Below the pieces are notes generated by a model. It was not told the DNA's origin. It did no database searches and was given only the letters and a program-made list of their open reading frames with translations. A stretch of 52,395 nucleotides of DNA from Chloroflexota bacterium (GTDB lineage: Bacteria; Chloroflexota; Dormibacteria; CF-121): positions 1 through 52,395 of the forward strand of contig VBDZ01000013.1 of the NCBI GenBank assembly GCA_005881215.1, given 5' to 3'. Positions 36,198-44,733 of this stretch are shown piece by piece (positions within the stretch are counted from its first letter, which is position 1; each line of letters starts with the position of its first letter). The position numbers and the translations under genes are program-made.

Positions 36198-36923
36198 TCA
36201 GCGAGAGGTCGCCGGATTGAGCTTGGCCGCCTGGCGTGGGGCCCGCTGGGCGGACAGGAATCCGCCGAACATCACCAGGACGCCGATCGCCTGCCCGACG
36301 TAGAAGAGCTCGTAAACGTGGAACACCCGGAACAGCGTCGACGCTCCGGCCACGATGAAGGCGCCCGCGGCAATCAGGACGTTGGCCACCAGTCGCGATT
36401 GGGCGCCACCCCGGCGCCAGGCGCTGACGGCCGACCAGGCGGCCCCCCCGATCAGGATCACGGACCCGACGCTGTTGAGCAGCGCCGCCATCAGGATGGC
36501 CACCACGTTGAAGGCCCCCTTCTCCAGCTTGATGGTATCGACAGACGGCACCTGGTGGGTATCGAGCAGACCCGGTTGCAGCGTCGCCCCGACGATCCCG
36601 GCGAGGCCGATCCCGGCCAGCACCACCAGGATCAAGAGCGCGGCTCGCCCGAAACGGGGCGCCAGCAGGTAGATCGTCCCCAACGCCAGGACCCCGACCA
36701 CCGTGATCCCGCCGAAGTAGTAGTAGACCCGGTACAGCAACGGGTTCCAGCCGCCCGCCGCCCCGATCACTTCGGCGAGCGCCGCCACCGCGTAGATGGC
36801 GAGGGCGATCGACCACGCCAGCAGGTAGGCTCGGGGCTTGCGCCGGTACTGCCGCCACAGCGTCACCGCGAACGCGGCGCTGATCATGGTCGCGACCAGG
36901 GGGTAGAAGATCACGCTTTCCAC
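36198..36923 (-). CDS. Integral membrane protein, seven-helix type
   Basis: The 241-aa product has about seven transmembrane helices (starting near 5, 33, 66, 93, 140, 185 and 208), a short Arg/Lys loop after helix 1 (RQYRRKPRAYLL) and a basic tail. Arrangement and length resemble light-receptor-like or sensor-type seven-helix proteins, but no retinal Lys or other motif is seen. A longer frame across the same DNA (to 37035) is arginine-rich shadow. The start is GTG 36923. It is not closely linked to either neighbour: a dispersed repeat follows it, and the amidase diverges from it. Function unknown. Confidence 0.65.
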   Translation of the reverse strand: MESVIFYPLVATMISAAFAVTLWRQYRRKPRAYLLAWSIALAIYAVAALAEVIGAAGGWNPLLYRVYYYFGGITVVGVLALGTIYLLAPRFGRAALLILVVLAGIGLAGIVGATLQPGLLDTHQVPSVDTIKLEKGAFNVVAILMAALLNSVGSVILIGGAAWSAVSAWRRGGAQSRLVANVLIAAGAFIVAGASTLFRVFHVYELFYVGQAIGVLVMFGGFLSAQRAPRQAAKLNPATSR

Positions 36924-36962
36924 AGTTTATTTCAAAGCCGATTTTCCGAATGCGCACACCTC

Positions 36963-36993
36963 TTGACAGGACGTACAGCGGCGCGCTTATAGT
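36963..36993 (+). promoter_or_regulatory. Promoter of the amidase gene
   Basis: A perfect -35 TTGACA (36963-36968) is followed after 19 nt by TATAGT (36988-36993), or after 18 nt by TTATAG. A strong ribosome site AAAGGAGG lies about 6 nt before the amidase ATG. This is the clearest conventional promoter in the window. Confidence 0.7.
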
Positions 36994-37049
36994 CGCGACG
37001 TTGGGGTCATTCCGGGGCAGCGTGCCGCCGGTCATGAAAGGAGGATTTC

Positions 37050-38798
37050 ATGTCGGACGATCCATCCGTGGGTTTGACGCGTCGAGACGTGCTCAGGCTG
37101 GGCGCTCTGGCCGGCGCCGGAGCGTCGCTCGCCCCGCTGGCCGCGTCGCCAGTCGCAGCAGCCGCGGCCGCGACCGCGCCCAGCGACTTCAGCGAGATGA
37201 CCGTCGCCCAGCTCCAGGGATTGATGGGTGCCGGGCAGGCGCGCTCGACCGACCTGGTCAACTTCTATCTCCGCCGAATCCAGGCCCTGGACCAGGGCGG
37301 ACCCTTCGTCAATTCCGTGATCGAGCTCAATCCGGATGCCCAGGCCATCGCCCAGCAGCTCGACGCGGAGCGCCAGGCCGGGCACGTGCGCGGCCCATTG
37401 CACGGGGTCCCGGTGCTGCTCAAGGACAACGTCGACACCGGCGACCGGATGCAGTCCGCGGCCGGCTCGCTGGCGCTGGTGGGAACGCCCGCGACGCAGG
37501 ACGCGACGATGGCCGCCAATCTCCGAAGCGCCGGCGCCGTGATCCTGGGCAAGACCACCCTGAGCGAGTGGGCAAACTTCCGCTCCTTCTTCTCGACCAG
37601 CGGCTGGTCCGGGCGGGGCGGCCAGTGTAACAACCCCTATGCCATCGATCGCAATCCCTGTGGCTCGAGTTCGGGCTCGGCCGCGGCGGCCGCCGCGAAT
37701 TTCACGGCAGTCTCCATCGGCACGGAAACGGACGGCAGCATCGTCTGCCCCGCCAATCACCACGCGGTGGCGGGGATCAAGCCGACCGTCGGCCTGGTCA
37801 GCCGGGCCGGGGTGGTCCCGATTTCTCACACCCAGGACACCGTCGGGCCTCACACTCGAACGATCGCCGACGCGGCCGCCGTCCTCACCGCGATCGCCCA
37901 GCGCACGCCTGATCCCAGAGATGCCGCCACCAGGCCCCACCGAAACCTCGTCAAGTCTGACTACACCTCGTTTCTCGATCCCAATGGGCTCAGCGGCGCT
38001 CAGATCGGGGTCATCCGGGATTATTCCGGACTGAGCCCGCACACGGATGATGTCTTCGAAGCGGCGCTGACCGCGATGCGCAACGCTGGTGCGGTACTGG
38101 TCGACCCCCTATCCTTCCCACACATCAGCGACATCAACAATGGCACCGCTGAGTTCACCGTTCTGCTCTACGACTTCAAGGCAGACCTCAACAAGTACCT
38201 TGCCGGGCGCAGCGGCGTGCCGATCCATTCGCTGCAAGACGCCATCAACTTCAACAACGCGCACATCGACCAGGAGATGCCGTTCTTCGCCCAGGAGATC
38301 TTCGATCTGGCCCAGACGTTCGCGGTGGGCCCGAACACCGGAGACGTGATCCAGCCGCTGGGACTCTCGTACAACCAGGCGCTGGCTCAGGACACCCTGT
38401 TTGGCGCGACCGAGGGCATCGATTTGCTGCTGAGCCAGAACCATCTGGACGCGCTCGTTGCGCCAACCGATACGCCCTCCTGGCCCACTGACCTGATCAA
38501 TGGCGATCACTTTGTCTTCGGCAGCTCGACGGCCCCGGCCATCGTCGGCTACCCGATCATCAACATGCCGATGGGCTTCTCGTTTGGGGTTCCGGTCGGC
38601 ATTTCCTTTATGGGCACCGCCTTCAGCGAACCGATCTTGATCAAGCTCGCGTCCGGCTTCGAGCACGCGACCCCGGCGCGCAAGCCGCCGAAGTTCCTCG
38701 CGACGCTGCCGTTCAACACCAAGGGTGCGCCAACCCCGACCCGGGTCCATCGCCGCCGCAACGTTCCACAGGGACGGGTGGCCCCCTTCCGAATCTAA
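37050..38798 (+). CDS. Tat-exported amidase (amidase-signature family)
   Basis: The 582-aa enzyme has the Ser-cisSer-Lys triad: Lys125 in LLKDNVDT, cis-Ser206 in NPCGSSSGSA and nucleophile Ser230 in GTETDGSIVCPA. The N-terminus carries a twin-arginine motif TRRDVLRLG (10-18) and a hydrophobic Ala-rich stretch to about residue 43, so it is probably folded in the cytosol and exported. The substrate is unknown; secreted amidase-signature proteins hydrolyse peptide amides or other amides. The ATG is supported by AAAGGAGG. It is monocistronic between a consensus promoter and a terminator. It ends in a basic tail. Confidence 0.93.
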   Translation: MSDDPSVGLTRRDVLRLGALAGAGASLAPLAASPVAAAAAATAPSDFSEMTVAQLQGLMGAGQARSTDLVNFYLRRIQALDQGGPFVNSVIELNPDAQAIAQQLDAERQAGHVRGPLHGVPVLLKDNVDTGDRMQSAAGSLALVGTPATQDATMAANLRSAGAVILGKTTLSEWANFRSFFSTSGWSGRGGQCNNPYAIDRNPCGSSSGSAAAAAANFTAVSIGTETDGSIVCPANHHAVAGIKPTVGLVSRAGVVPISHTQDTVGPHTRTIADAAAVLTAIAQRTPDPRDAATRPHRNLVKSDYTSFLDPNGLSGAQIGVIRDYSGLSPHTDDVFEAALTAMRNAGAVLVDPLSFPHISDINNGTAEFTVLLYDFKADLNKYLAGRSGVPIHSLQDAINFNNAHIDQEMPFFAQEIFDLAQTFAVGPNTGDVIQPLGLSYNQALAQDTLFGATEGIDLLLSQNHLDALVAPTDTPSWPTDLINGDHFVFGSSTAPAIVGYPIINMPMGFSFGVPVGISFMGTAFSEPILIKLASGFEHATPARKPPKFLATLPFNTKGAPTPTRVHRRRNVPQGRVAPFRI

Positions 38799-38817
38799 GC
38801 CTCGACGACCGTTCAAG

Positions 38818-38842
38818 GGGGTGGCCTTACCAGGGCCGCCCC
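38818..38842 (+). terminator. Terminator behind the amidase
   Basis: Stem GGGGTGGCC / GGCCGCCCC (9 pairs, one G-T), loop TTACCAG, followed by TCCTTGTCC. It begins 19 nt after the amidase stop. The T-tract is weak, so termination may depend on the stem. Confidence 0.55.
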
Positions 38843-38863
38843 TCCTTGTCCACAAGGCCGAAC

Positions 38864-38892
38864 TTGACTGGGCGGCCGTATTACCGTTAAAT
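38864..38892 (+). promoter_or_regulatory. Promoter of the parA gene pair
   Basis: TTGACT (38864-38869), 17-nt spacer, TTAAAT (38887-38892). The predicted transcript start near 38900 lies 30 nt before the TTG start at 38932 and after all longer in-frame starts, which supports the short form of the protein. Confidence 0.55.
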
Positions 38893-38931
38893 AGCCGCAG
38901 CCACGTTCCAGCACAGAGGTCTAGCACTCGT

Positions 38932-39750
38932 TTGAGCAGAGTCATCGCCGTTGCCAACCAGAAAGGCGGGGTTGGCAAAACGACCACCGCGGTGAATCTG
39001 GGATGCGCGCTCGCGGAGCTCGGGAAGCGCGTCCTCCTTATCGACCTCGATCCCCAGGGTCACCTGACGATCAACATGGGGTTCAAGCAGCCGGACCAGA
39101 TCGAGCTGACGCTCTATCATCTGCTGCTCGACCCGCAGGTCACCCTCGGGCATGTGGTCAAGCACAGCAACCTCGGCGTTGACTTCGTGCCCTCGAACAT
39201 CGAGCTCTCCGGTGCGGAGATCCAGCTCGTCTCCGAGATGGGACGTGAGACCTTTCTGAAGGAGAAGCTGGCGCCGGGGCAGGAAGAGTACGACTTCATG
39301 GTGATCGACTGTCCACCGTCCCTGGGTCTGCTCTGCGTCAACGCCCTGGTGGCGGCCGACGAAGTGCTCATCCCGCTCCAATGCGAGTACTTCGGGATGA
39401 AGGGCATGCAGCTGCTCCATAACACGATCGAGCGGGTCAGGTCCAAGCTCAACCCGCGGCTCCGGATCAGCGGCATCCTGGCGACGATTCACAAGTCCCG
39501 GACGCTGCACTCCCAGGAAGTCCTCGAACTGGTCCGGGAGCGCTACGGGGATGTCGTCTTCGACGTCGTCATCAAGGACAGCATTCGCTTCGCCGAGACG
39601 CCGCTGGCCGGCATGTCCATCCTGCAGTACGCGGGCAGCTCCGAAGGCGCGAACGCCTACCGCGCCCTGGCCAAGGCGGTCATCAAGCGGGCGCCCGCCC
39701 CGGCAACCGAGGTCAAGCCGCCGCAGCCCGCCGTCGCCGGTCGTGTTTAA
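38932..39750 (+). CDS. ParA/Soj-type partition ATPase
   Basis: The 272-aa ATPase has the deviant Walker A KGGVGKTT (11-18), LLIDLDPQGHLT, the Walker B-like YDFMVIDCPPSLG and PLQCEYFGMKG. This is a chromosomal Soj/ParA-type, not MinD, since no membrane-targeting helix ends it. No parB or parS-like gene is adjacent. Instead a small gene overlaps its end by 8 bp. TTG 38932 is chosen because the longer frame (from 38725) reads through the amidase end and the promoter. ParA proteins position chromosomes or cellular cargo by moving on the nucleoid. What this one positions is not evident. Confidence 0.92.
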   Translation: MSRVIAVANQKGGVGKTTTAVNLGCALAELGKRVLLIDLDPQGHLTINMGFKQPDQIELTLYHLLLDPQVTLGHVVKHSNLGVDFVPSNIELSGAEIQLVSEMGRETFLKEKLAPGQEEYDFMVIDCPPSLGLLCVNALVAADEVLIPLQCEYFGMKGMQLLHNTIERVRSKLNPRLRISGILATIHKSRTLHSQEVLELVRERYGDVVFDVVIKDSIRFAETPLAGMSILQYAGSSEGANAYRALAKAVIKRAPAPATEVKPPQPAVAGRV

Positions 39751-40081
39751 GCGCGCGGCCCTCAGCGGCTCGGCGGACTTTTTTCAGGAGACCTCCAGCG
39801 CGCCGGAGATTCTGGCCGAGACCGAGCCGGAGCCGCTGCCCGCCGCCATCCACCAGTTTCCGATCCGGCCAGTGATCCAGCACCAGATCCGGCCGGAGAT
39901 CGAGCGCGAAATCGTCACCTACTTCGAGTATCAGTTCACCGAGCCGCAAGTTCACGCCCTGATCGAAGCGGTACAGAAACTGAAGTACCCGCACACCCTG
40001 AAGAACGCCGCCAAGCTCAGCATGGAGGAGTTCGAGCGCATGGAGGCGCTCCGCCAGCTCCTGCTCGAGGGGTTGCGCTAG
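39743..40081 (+). CDS. Small protein coupled to ParA (putative adaptor)
   Basis: The 112-aa product starts at GTG 39743, 8 bp inside parA. It begins MFKRAALSGSADFFQ, has an acidic, Pro-rich middle (residues 16-40), and ends in a helical region (about 50-112) with YFEYQFTEPQVHALIEAV and METLR-like repeats. A short basic N-terminus followed by a disordered linker and an oligomerising domain is the layout of ParA-activating cargo adaptors (ParB-like, McdB-like). That link is inference from layout and position; I recognise no family. A longer frame upstream is shadow of parA. Confidence 0.6.
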   Translation: MFKRAALSGSADFFQETSSAPEILAETEPEPLPAAIHQFPIRPVIQHQIRPEIEREIVTYFEYQFTEPQVHALIEAVQKLKYPHTLKNAAKLSMEEFERMEALRQLLLEGLR

Positions 40082-40084
40082 ACC

Positions 40085-41848
40085 CTACTCGACCGCCTGC
40101 GGGAGTTCGTCCTCCGCCCGCTGCGAGGTCGCCACATCCCAGCGACGCGCCACCTGCTGGGCACGATAGAGCGCGGCGTAGAGACCGGGGGCATCGACCA
40201 GGTCATCGTGGCGACCGCGCTGGACAACCCGGCCTTTGTCGAGCACCACGATCTCGCCGGCCTGCCGAATCGTTGACAGCCGGTGGGCGATGACCAGCAC
40301 CGTGCGATCGGCGACGAGCCGGGCCAGCGCCGCCTGGATCTGGTGCTCGGCCTCGGGATCGACCGATGACGTCGCCTCGTCGAGGATCAGGGCCGGCGCG
40401 TCGCGCAGCAGCGCCCGCGCGATCGAAATCCGCTGCTTCTGGCCTCCGGACAGCCGGACGCCCCGCTCGCCGATGATCGTGTCGTAGCCATTGGGGAGCT
40501 CCTCGACGAACTCGTGGGCATAGGCGGCCTGGGCGGCGGCCTCTACCTGCGCGTCGGTGGCATCGGGGTTTCCGATCTTGATGTTGGCCTTGACGGTGTC
40601 ATTGAAGAGAAAGACATCCTGCAGCACGAGCCCGATCGAGCGGTGCACGTAATCCAGCGGCAAGTCGCGAAGATCGACGCCGCCCAGCCTCACCGCACCC
40701 TGCTGCGGATCCCAAAAGCGGGCGATCAGGTTGGCGACCGTCGTCTTGCCGGCGCCACTCGGCCCGACCAGCGCGAGCACGGACCCTTCGGCCAGCTCGA
40801 GCGACACGTCGTGCAGCACGGGACGCCCCGGCTCGTAGGCGAACGTCACATGGTCGAAACTGATGTCGAAGCCGGGCCGCTCCGGGATGCGCGCCGTGGC
40901 CGACTCCGCGACCTCGATCGGGGCATCGAGAATGCCGAAGATCCGGTCGGTGGCCGCCTCGGCGTTGCGGTAACCCTCGAGCTGCCGGTTCAGCTCGGTC
41001 ACCGGGCGGTAGAGCTGGGTGGTGAGGAAGACGAACAGCACCAGGTCGGGGATGCTCAGCTGTTCCGCATGGGCCATCAAGCCGCCGACGAGGAGAACCA
41101 GCGCGACCGGAATGGCGGCCATCCACTCGACGCCGGAGAAATACCAGGTGTGGATCAGGTTCGCCCTGGTGGCCGCCCGCTTCAGTTGTTCGCTGCGCTC
41201 GTCGATCGCCCGTCGCGCGTGCCCAAGCGCGGCGAACGCCTTGAGCACCCCGACGCCCTGGATGTGATCGATCATGATGCCGTTGAGCCGGCCCAGCTCG
41301 TCCCGATAGCGGATGAAAGCCTGGTAGGCCGACCCCCGAAACGCCACCAGGATGAGCAGGATCAGCGCGAGCGGCGCGAGCGCCACCAGCGCCAGCCTCC
41401 AGTTGACCACCAGCATCAGGATGCCGAGCAGGAAGGGAACGGTGGCGGCACTGATCAGCTGGATGCCGGCATGCGCCGTGAAGAACTCGATCGTCTCGAC
41501 ATCACCGATCACTTTGGCCGCGACCGTGCCCGACTGCTGCCGGGTGTGAAACCCCATCGACAGCCGCTGCAACTGCTCATAGACCCGCATCCGCAGGTCG
41601 TGCAAGACCTCAAAGGCCGCGATATGACCGAAGCCACCCTCGAGGTAGCGGGTGACGGCCATCAGGGCGGTGGCGCCCACCATGGCGAGGCCCAGCCAGA
41701 CGAGCGTGGCGGCCGGCGAGGGGCGGGCGAGCACGGTCAACATCTGCCGGATGATCAGCGCGGGCAGCACGCTGAGGGCGGTGTAGAGGACCGAGCCGGC
41801 CACCGCAATCGCGAGCAGGCCGCGATGGCCGCGGGTGATCGCCAGCAT
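40085..41848 (-). CDS. ABC exporter, fused membrane and ATPase domains
   Basis: The 587-aa half-transporter has six transmembrane helices (about 10-300) and a C-terminal nucleotide-binding domain: Walker A GPSGAGKTT (about 362), Q-loop VLQDVFLFN, signature LSGGQKQR (about 464), Walker B ALILDEATSS and H-loop IAHRLST. It would work as a dimer and export a lipid, peptide or drug; the substrate is unknown. ATG 41848 gives the normal start. A GTG at 41908 overlaps the hemH stop (GTGA), but the extra 20 residues are translated dispersed repeat. Its place behind the heme genes hints at a porphyrin or heme link, without proof. Confidence 0.92.
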   Translation of the reverse strand: MLAITRGHRGLLAIAVAGSVLYTALSVLPALIIRQMLTVLARPSPAATLVWLGLAMVGATALMAVTRYLEGGFGHIAAFEVLHDLRMRVYEQLQRLSMGFHTRQQSGTVAAKVIGDVETIEFFTAHAGIQLISAATVPFLLGILMLVVNWRLALVALAPLALILLILVAFRGSAYQAFIRYRDELGRLNGIMIDHIQGVGVLKAFAALGHARRAIDERSEQLKRAATRANLIHTWYFSGVEWMAAIPVALVLLVGGLMAHAEQLSIPDLVLFVFLTTQLYRPVTELNRQLEGYRNAEAATDRIFGILDAPIEVAESATARIPERPGFDISFDHVTFAYEPGRPVLHDVSLELAEGSVLALVGPSGAGKTTVANLIARFWDPQQGAVRLGGVDLRDLPLDYVHRSIGLVLQDVFLFNDTVKANIKIGNPDATDAQVEAAAQAAYAHEFVEELPNGYDTIIGERGVRLSGGQKQRISIARALLRDAPALILDEATSSVDPEAEHQIQAALARLVADRTVLVIAHRLSTIRQAGEIVVLDKGRVVQRGRHDDLVDAPGLYAALYRAQQVARRWDVATSQRAEDELPQAVE

Positions 41849-41867
41849 GCGAGCAAGGAAAGAACCT

Positions 41868-41904
41868 CCTTCCCCCCTTGTGGGGGAGGGGCGGGGTGGG
41901 GGGT
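41868..41904. repeat. Dispersed G/C-run repeat, copy 2
   Basis: It is near-identical to copy 1: CTTCCCCCC, TTGT, GGGGGAGGGG, CGGGG, TGGGGGG. It ends directly before the minus-strand stop of hemH (41905). In one frame it would extend the ABC exporter N-terminus with the Pro/Arg-rich peptide PPPRPSPTRGEGG. Confidence 0.85.
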
Positions 41905-42879
41905 TCACGAAGAAACCGTCGACACTGATGCCACCCGCTCAGCGACCAGCGCCCGTAGCGCCTGCACCAGCCGCGGATCGGCGTTCAGCATCGGCGTCCG
42001 CTTCAGCTCGATGTCCAGCGCGTCGGCTTTCGCCCTGGCCTCGATGTCGATGTCGTAGAGGATCTCGAGATGGTCGGCGATGAATCCGACCGGCGCCACC
42101 AGCACCCCCGAATCACCCTCGCCGGCGAGGGACTCGATGGTGTCCACCAGGTCGGGCCCCAGCCATGGTTCACCGGTGTGGCTCTGGCTCTGAAACGAGA
42201 AACGCCATTTCTCGAGATTCGCCCGGCGCGCGACCAGCTCCGAGGTTCGTAGCAGCTGATCCCGATAGGGATCGCCTTCGGCGAGGATGCGGGCGGGCAG
42301 GCTGTGTGCGGTGAAGACCGTCACCACGTGGTCGGGGCGCCGGAACTGCGCGCGGATGCTGCGGACGTTGTCGGCGACGGCCTGCAGATAGCCATCGAGC
42401 TCGTGCCAGCTCTCGACAAAGTCGAGGCTGACCGGCCCGGGCGACCCGTTCGGCGAAGACCGCGGGTGTGCGGCGGCGAGGGTGGCCTCCACCTGGCGCC
42501 GGTAGCCGCCGGTGCTGATCCGCGAGTAGTGGGGCGCGAGCACGATTCCGATCAGCCGGTCGGCGCCGGCCTCGATCGCCTCTTCGACGGCGGCCGCGAT
42601 TCGCGGCGTCCAGTGCTTCATCCCGAGATGCACCGTGTAGATGGCGTCGTCCGGCGGATCAGCATTGAGGGCGCGCTCGAGCCGCTGGCTGAGCTCACTC
42701 GATACCGCCAGCAGCGGGGTTGGCACGCCAACCTGGCGATAGCGCTCCGTCAGCTCCTCCACCGCCTCGGGCGACGGCGTGCGCCCACCGCGAATATCCG
42801 TGAAGTAGGCCTCGACCTCGTCCAGGCGGTTCGGGCTGCCGTACGCCATCAGCAGGACGGCGATGTGCTTAGGCGGCAT
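41905..42879 (-). CDS. hemH: Ferrochelatase (probably coproporphyrin ferrochelatase)
   Basis: The 324-aa protein starts MPPKHIAVLLMAYGSP and has the class marks GMKHWTPRI (catalytic His), LAPHYSRISTGGYRR, FTAHSLPARI and SQSHTGEPWLGP (catalytic Glu). It inserts Fe2+ into a porphyrin in the cytosol or at the membrane. With hemQ in the operon, the porphyrin is probably coproporphyrin III, as in Gram-positive bacteria (CpfC). No Fe-S cysteines like those of the animal enzyme are seen. ATG 42879 overlaps the hemE end by 11 bp; the longer frame upstream is shadow. Confidence 0.93.
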   Translation of the reverse strand: MPPKHIAVLLMAYGSPNRLDEVEAYFTDIRGGRTPSPEAVEELTERYRQVGVPTPLLAVSSELSQRLERALNADPPDDAIYTVHLGMKHWTPRIAAAVEEAIEAGADRLIGIVLAPHYSRISTGGYRRQVEATLAAAHPRSSPNGSPGPVSLDFVESWHELDGYLQAVADNVRSIRAQFRRPDHVVTVFTAHSLPARILAEGDPYRDQLLRTSELVARRANLEKWRFSFQSQSHTGEPWLGPDLVDTIESLAGEGDSGVLVAPVGFIADHLEILYDIDIEARAKADALDIELKRTPMLNADPRLVQALRALVAERVASVSTVSS

Positions 42880-43939
42880 GGACGAACTCCACCAGTTGTT
42901 GCAGATGCTCGACCGGGCTCTCGGGGAGCACCCCGTGGCCGAGGTTGAAGATGTGCCCGGGTCGCCCACCGGCCGCCTCGATCACCCGCCGGGCCCCATC
43001 CTCGACCACCGGCCAGGGGCCCAGCAATAACGCGGGGTCCAGGTTCCCCTGGATCCCCCGGTCATACCCGATCTGCCGCCAGGCCTCCCCCAGGTCGACC
43101 CGCCAGTCGATGCCGATCACGTCGCCGCCCGCCTCGCGCAGTAATGAAAGGATGCCGGCCGTCCCGGTCGCGAAGTGGATCGAGGGGGTATTGACCCGCT
43201 GGACGGCGGCGAAGACGCCCGTCAAATAGGGCAGCACGTACCGGCGGTAATCGGCCGGCGACAGGCACCCGACCCAGCTGTCGAACACCTGCACCAGCTG
43301 GGCCCCGGCCTCGATCTGGCCCAGCAGGTACTCGCGGACCAACTGAGAGAGATGCGTCATGAGGGCATCCCAGAGTGCCGGCTCCTCGTACATCATCCGC
43401 TTGGTCATCAGGAACTCGCGCGATGGCTTGCCTTCGATCAGGTAGCCGGCCAGCGTGAAGGGCGCGCCGGAAAAGCCGATCACGGCGACGGAAGGATCGA
43501 GCGCCCGGCGAAGCAGCCGGATGGTCTCCAGCACGAACGGCACCGCTTCCGCCGGGGATCGGGACTGCAACCTATCTATGTCCGGCTTGGAGCGGATCGG
43601 CTGCTGGATCACGGGGCCGACCCCGTCGACCAGTTGCAGCTCGACGCCCAGCCCAAAGGCGACCGGCAACATGATGTCCGCGAACAGGACGGCGCCATCG
43701 ACCCCGAGGCGGCGGACCGGCTGCATGGTGACTTCGGCGCAAAGGTCCGGGGTCTGGCAGATGGCGAACAGGTCGTGCGACTCGCGGATCCGGCGGTATT
43801 CGGGCAGCGAACGCCCGGCCTGCCGCATGAACCACACCGGTCGCCGATCCACCACCTCCCGCCGCGCCGCCCGAACCAGGGAAGGCAGCACCGGATTGGC
43901 CGCCGGCCGGCCAAGCTCGCCCGCGCGGATCGTCTTCAT
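42869..43939 (-). CDS. hemE: Uroporphyrinogen decarboxylase
   Basis: The 356-aa enzyme removes four acetate carboxyls from uroporphyrinogen III to give coproporphyrinogen III. Seen: RPVWFMRQAGRSLPEYR (near residues 34-50, the substrate-binding Arg loop), VALFADIMLP-type sequence, GFSGAPFTLAGYLIEG and a C-terminal FNLGHGVLPE. Length is typical. The ATG overlaps the hemQ stop (ATGA). In the coproporphyrin-dependent route its product is next oxidised by HemY/CgoX, which is not in this window, then metallated by HemH and decarboxylated by HemQ. Confidence 0.96.
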   Translation of the reverse strand: MKTIRAGELGRPAANPVLPSLVRAARREVVDRRPVWFMRQAGRSLPEYRRIRESHDLFAICQTPDLCAEVTMQPVRRLGVDGAVLFADIMLPVAFGLGVELQLVDGVGPVIQQPIRSKPDIDRLQSRSPAEAVPFVLETIRLLRRALDPSVAVIGFSGAPFTLAGYLIEGKPSREFLMTKRMMYEEPALWDALMTHLSQLVREYLLGQIEAGAQLVQVFDSWVGCLSPADYRRYVLPYLTGVFAAVQRVNTPSIHFATGTAGILSLLREAGGDVIGIDWRVDLGEAWRQIGYDRGIQGNLDPALLLGPWPVVEDGARRVIEAAGGRPGHIFNLGHGVLPESPVEHLQQLVEFVHAA

Positions 43940-44694
43940 CGGCCGGCGATCAGGCTGACCTGTCGTTGGAGCTCCGGCTCCTCGCCTGATTCCGCGGCGC
44001 GCAACCCGAGTGCCAGCTGCAGCGCCTCGGCGGGCGCCATCCGCACGCAGGTGAAGATGGGGGTCTCCCGCTCGGTGTACCGACTCGCCTGCGACTCCCG
44101 GAGCTCCATGACGAGATCGAGGAAGGCCGCCGGCTCGTCACACTCGAAGGCGACGACGAATTCCTGGTCGTCGAGGCCGAAGGAGTAGGCGGTATTGATC
44201 TTCACCTGTGGATAGCGATGACCGATCGCGAAGTGCTCGACCATCATCGCCTTTCGCCGCTCGTACGGCAGGCGATACCAGATGCGCTTCTTCCACATCG
44301 GGTAGACGAAGAGGTAGCGACCCCCGGCCGGCTTCAAACGAGTGCGCAGCCCTTCCTGGTCCGGGTGCCGGTGGCGGCCCAGGTAGGGGGACGGCCGCAT
44401 CATCGCCAGGAACGAATGGGCTACCGCCAGGTGCGGCCCGAGCTGGGTCGCCCGCCACCCGGACTCGGCGCCTTGAATCACCTCGACGCTGTCCGCGGCT
44501 TGCCAGATCAGCAGGTCGCAGTCGCCGCGGAGCCCCACCGTGCTGTAGGTGAGCAGGGTTCCAGAGCCGGCCCGCGCATCCAAAAGCTGGGCGAACTCGC
44601 CGGCGGCCGCCAGCCGCCGGTCGACGGGCCAGGTGAGCACCGCGGGTTCGAGCTTGACGAAGGTGTACTTGACAACCTGCCGCGCGTCAGCCAT
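43936..44694 (-). CDS. hemQ: Coproheme decarboxylase HemQ (chlorite-dismutase family)
   Basis: The 252-aa protein matches HemQ/ChdC, which converts coproheme III to heme b with H2O2. Seen: the catalytic loop YPMWKKRIWYRLP with Tyr131 and Lys135, in the place of the reactive Tyr and the Lys of known HemQ; His154 in MVEHFAIGHRY, the proximal iron ligand; and the late SFGLDDQEFVVAFE and LRESQASRY segments. The true chlorite-dismutase distal Arg is not apparent. ATG 44694 is chosen because the upstream frame lacks family sequence. A TANNNT box lies 7 nt before it. It heads hemQ-hemE-hemH-ABC. Confidence 0.92.
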   Translation of the reverse strand: MADARQVVKYTFVKLEPAVLTWPVDRRLAAAGEFAQLLDARAGSGTLLTYSTVGLRGDCDLLIWQAADSVEVIQGAESGWRATQLGPHLAVAHSFLAMMRPSPYLGRHRHPDQEGLRTRLKPAGGRYLFVYPMWKKRIWYRLPYERRKAMMVEHFAIGHRYPQVKINTAYSFGLDDQEFVVAFECDEPAAFLDLVMELRESQASRYTERETPIFTCVRMAPAEALQLALGLRAAESGEEPELQRQVSLIAGR

Positions 44695-44701
44695 CGCTAA
44701 A

Positions 44702-44733
44702 AGCGTAGCAAGTGCATCGATGCGCACTAATCT
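44702..44733. promoter_or_regulatory. Divergent promoter region between hemQ and the MBL gene, with palindrome
   Basis: The 46-bp gap holds TACGCT (minus, 44702-44707) 7 nt before the hemQ ATG and TAATCT (plus, 44728-44733) 7 nt before the MBL ATG. Between them is the 10-bp palindrome GCATCGATGC (44714-44723). The two boxes are placed symmetrically, so one bound factor could block both transcripts. Evidence is pattern only. Confidence 0.4.

Noticed and set aside
36103..37035. An alternative 310-codon minus frame over the seven-helix protein
   Set aside because: It is Arg/Gly-rich and runs through the dispersed repeat and the amidase promoter; the other frame has clean membrane helices.
38725..38931. 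N-terminal extension of ParA
   Set aside because: It covers the amidase end, the terminator and the promoter; ParA family sequence starts directly at 38932.
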